Positions 62,734-64,000 of a stretch of DNA of 64,000 nt are shown here, one piece after another. The notes beneath the pieces are model-generated. The model saw only the letters and a list, made by a program, of their open reading frames with translations, was not told the DNA's origin and searched no databases. Each line of letters starts with the position of its first letter. The stretch's first letter is position 1. The DNA comes from Verrucomicrobiales bacterium (GTDB lineage: Bacteria; Verrucomicrobiota; Verrucomicrobiia; Limisphaerales; J093): NCBI GenBank assembly GCA_015075445.1, contig JABTUJ010000004.1:202873-266872 (forward strand). The letters run 5' to 3'. Made by a program: the position numbers and the translations under genes.

Positions 62734-62971
62734 GGCAGGAGATGTCCTTGCCGCGAGAGTGCCCCGCCTCGAACGCCTGGATCGCCTTCATCGCCTCGGG
62801 ATTCGCCAGGATCTCCATCGTCTCGATGATGGCCTCCATGCGGTCCTTGGAAACGAGGAATCCTGCAATCCGGCCATGACTCGTGATGGTCAGCGACTTC
62901 TTCGCCGGAAGCTGCCGGAGCAGTCGCGGCAGGTTGGCCTGCGCTTCCGTTGTCGTCACCGTGTTCTTCAC
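62723..62971 (-). CDS. Phd/YefM-type antitoxin
   Basis: 82 residues starting at GTG 62971. MKNTVTTTEAQANLPRLLRQ and LTITSHGRIAGFLVSKDRME is the Phd/YefM fold: an N-terminal DNA-binding part and a C-terminal tail (QAFEAGHSRGKDISCLEE) that wraps round the toxin. It neutralises the toxin and represses its own operon. A palindrome ACCTAGGT (62976-62983) lies five bases upstream of the start and could be the operator. Confidence 0.88.
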   Translation of the reverse strand: MKNTVTTTEAQANLPRLLRQLPAKKSLTITSHGRIAGFLVSKDRMEAIIETMEILANPEAMKAIQAFEAGHSRGKDISCLEE

Positions 62972-62975
62972 AGAA

Positions 62976-62983
62976 ACCTAGGT
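62976..62983. promoter_or_regulatory. palindrome before the toxin-antitoxin operon
   Basis: ACCTAGGT is an exact 8-bp palindrome directly upstream of the antitoxin start codon, between two divergent genes. A site for the antitoxin repressor is a reasonable guess, since these operons are autoregulated. Confidence 0.3.
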
Positions 62984-63070
62984 AACACCCCCACTTACGC
63001 TCGTAAAGCGATTCCCTCGCGCAGTTCTTCCTCCCGTCCGCGCCACGTCCTGTGGCAGACTCGCGGCGTC

Positions 63071-64000
63071 ATGAACTTCCCGCGGATCTGCTTCCTGACC
63101 CTCTTGTCGCTGGGCACCCTGCACCCCGCCTGGCCCGCACCCGCCGCCCCCGCTCCCGGCACTTCCGGCGGTGAACTGCTCGCCGGCGATCCTCCGGGCG
63201 CGATTCTGGCCTGGGCACGCTGTCCGAACTCGCCCCAAACCCACGCCGGCCGGCCGTACTGGTGGCTGGGTGAAGTCCAGCTCCGCGGCCTCATCGAACT
63301 GCCCCCCCGGGCCGGCCTGCAACTGGCACTGCTCTGGGGCAGCAAGAACGATCCGCGCACCGCTCGCCTGATCGTCAACGGCCAGGAAATCCCCCTTCGC
63401 GCCGGCGGTTATGACGGCTTTCGCTGGCTGTGTGTGCCCGTCCCCTCCCACCCGACGCGCCCAGACATCGAGCTCACCCTCAGCGTCGCGGCCGGCAGCG
63501 GGGCCCGGGAGGCGTTCCTCGCCGAATTGCGCTTGCTGGATCCCACAGCCGCAACGACCGGATCCGCAGCCCCCGAGACCGCCGCTCACCGTTTCCGCGT
63601 GCAGACCACGCCGGTGCCGGCACCCGGTCAGCCAGGGCACGAAGCCTTCCCGTCCATGCGCGCCCTCTGGGATCGCGAACCTCCCGCCACCGCCGCACCC
63701 GCGACCCCCACCGCGGCGGCTTTTCGCCGGGCCGAGCACAACGCCCGCCTCGCCGCCGAGGCCTTCTACCGCTGCCGCCGCTACGTGGACGGCTGGCTCG
63801 CCCACGCCGATCCCGTCACCGGCCTCATCCCCCGCAACCTCGGCGAGCATCGCGACCTCTGGAACGGCCGCGACGCCGGGGCGGACAACTACCCCTTCAT
63901 GGTGCTCACCTGCGCCCTGACCGACCGCCCGCTGTTCGAAGGCCGCCTGCTCGACCTGCTCCGCACCGAGGAACGCGTCACCCGCCGCCTCGACCGGTTG
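63071..64000 (+). CDS. exported protein of unknown function, runs off right edge
   Basis: The frame is open from ATG 63071 to the last base (310 codons). MNFPRICFLTLLSLGTLHPA WPAPAAPAPG is a Sec leader. After that comes a beta-rich part (YWWLGEVQLRGLIELPPRAG, LIVNGQEIPLRAGGYDGFRW, IELTLSVAAGSGAREAFLAE), probably a sugar-binding sandwich. A Pro/Ala-rich linker follows, then an apparently helical domain with LAAEAFYRCRRYVDGWLAHA, LIPRNLGEHRDLWNGRDAGA DNYPFMVLT, which resembles the alpha/alpha barrel start of glycosidases in outline only. The end and thus any catalytic residues are outside the window. Likely a carbohydrate-active exported enzyme. Confidence 0.7.
   Translation, partial: MNFPRICFLTLLSLGTLHPAWPAPAAPAPGTSGGELLAGDPPGAILAWARCPNSPQTHAGRPYWWLGEVQLRGLIELPPRAGLQLALLWGSKNDPRTARLIVNGQEIPLRAGGYDGFRWLCVPVPSHPTRPDIELTLSVAAGSGAREAFLAELRLLDPTAATTGSAAPETAAHRFRVQTTPVPAPGQPGHEAFPSMRALWDREPPATAAPATPTAAAFRRAEHNARLAAEAFYRCRRYVDGWLAHADPVTGLIPRNLGEHRDLWNGRDAGADNYPFMVLTCALTDRPLFEGRLLDLLRTEERVTRRLDRL

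Noticed and set aside
62978..63850. A 290-codon minus-strand open frame
   Set aside because: Antisense to the exported protein starting at 63071, which has a good signal peptide; the minus frame is Gly/Ala/Arg-rich with no domain.

Overview
The window is a GC-rich stretch of about 64 kb from what is most probably a free-living, polysaccharide-degrading member of Verrucomicrobiota (Limisphaerales/Pedosphaera-like). This is inferred from the gene families, not from a marker search: two Tat-exported Gfo/Idh/MocA oxidoreductases, a PVC-type CxxCH beta-propeller protein, an HzsA-related dihaem protein, GH29 and GH172 enzymes, DUF4058, lamin-tail and PA14 surface proteins, and a giant propeller-type histidine kinase. 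Genes are dense and run in short co-directional blocks, several with ATGA/GTGA overlaps. No tRNA, rRNA, CRISPR array or intact transposase was seen.

Layout. 1-3.0 kb: 5' three quarters of a lamin-tail/PA14 surface protein gene whose first kilobase is broken by many indels. 3.4-10.6 kb: esterase, oxidoreductase, alpha-L-fucosidase, UbiA/EboC-like prenyltransferase and a cadherin-like repeat protein. 10.7-13.0 kb: a three-gene sugar-acid operon (SAF subunit, UxaA dehydratase, SDR). 13.1-20.5 kb: DUF4058, a class A beta-lactamase-like serine hydrolase, a zincin, a LolA-C45 fusion, an isochorismatase-ThuA fusion, and the NUDIX-rsmA pair. 20.7-31.8 kb: the HzsA-related protein, then a likely operon of oxidoreductase, PVC haem protein, hybrid-like sensor kinase and NarL-type regulator. 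31.9-35.8 kb: four unrecognised exported proteins in a visibly less GC-rich patch. 36.1-46.7 kb: a divergent GlnD homologue overlapping a GH172 gene, one exported protein, and the nitrogen cluster glnB-amt-glnA with a candidate sigma-54 promoter. 47.2-54.1 kb: CPA2 antiporter, vanadium haloperoxidase, SpoU methyltransferase, ribokinase and an RbsC-type permease without visible partners. 54.4-63 kb: rmuC, an RND tripartite efflux operon and a RelE/Phd-type toxin-antitoxin pair. 63.1 kb to the edge: an unrecognised exported protein that runs off the window.

How it fits together. Secreted fucosidase, GH172, esterase and oxidoreductases suggest scavenging of complex fucose-containing or fructan/arabinan-type glycans, with the SDR/UxaA operon and ribokinase/permease handling sugar products. 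The glnB-amt-glnA set plus the GlnD-like protein forms a nitrogen-sensing circuit, in which the GlnD homologue appears to lack the metal-binding HD residues normally needed for de-uridylylation.

The most interesting observations are this altered GlnD beside a sigma-54-type nitrogen promoter, the isochorismatase-ThuA and LolA-C45 fusions, the kinase-linked PVC haem operon, and several families of intergenic repeats (GGCGCCGACGTGAGGAGGC palindromes, GGGGTCAG elements, a 320-bp element with 15-bp inverted ends). Clustered indels in the first gene, and single apparent frameshifts in the esterase and glnA, mean that base-level accuracy should be kept in mind.
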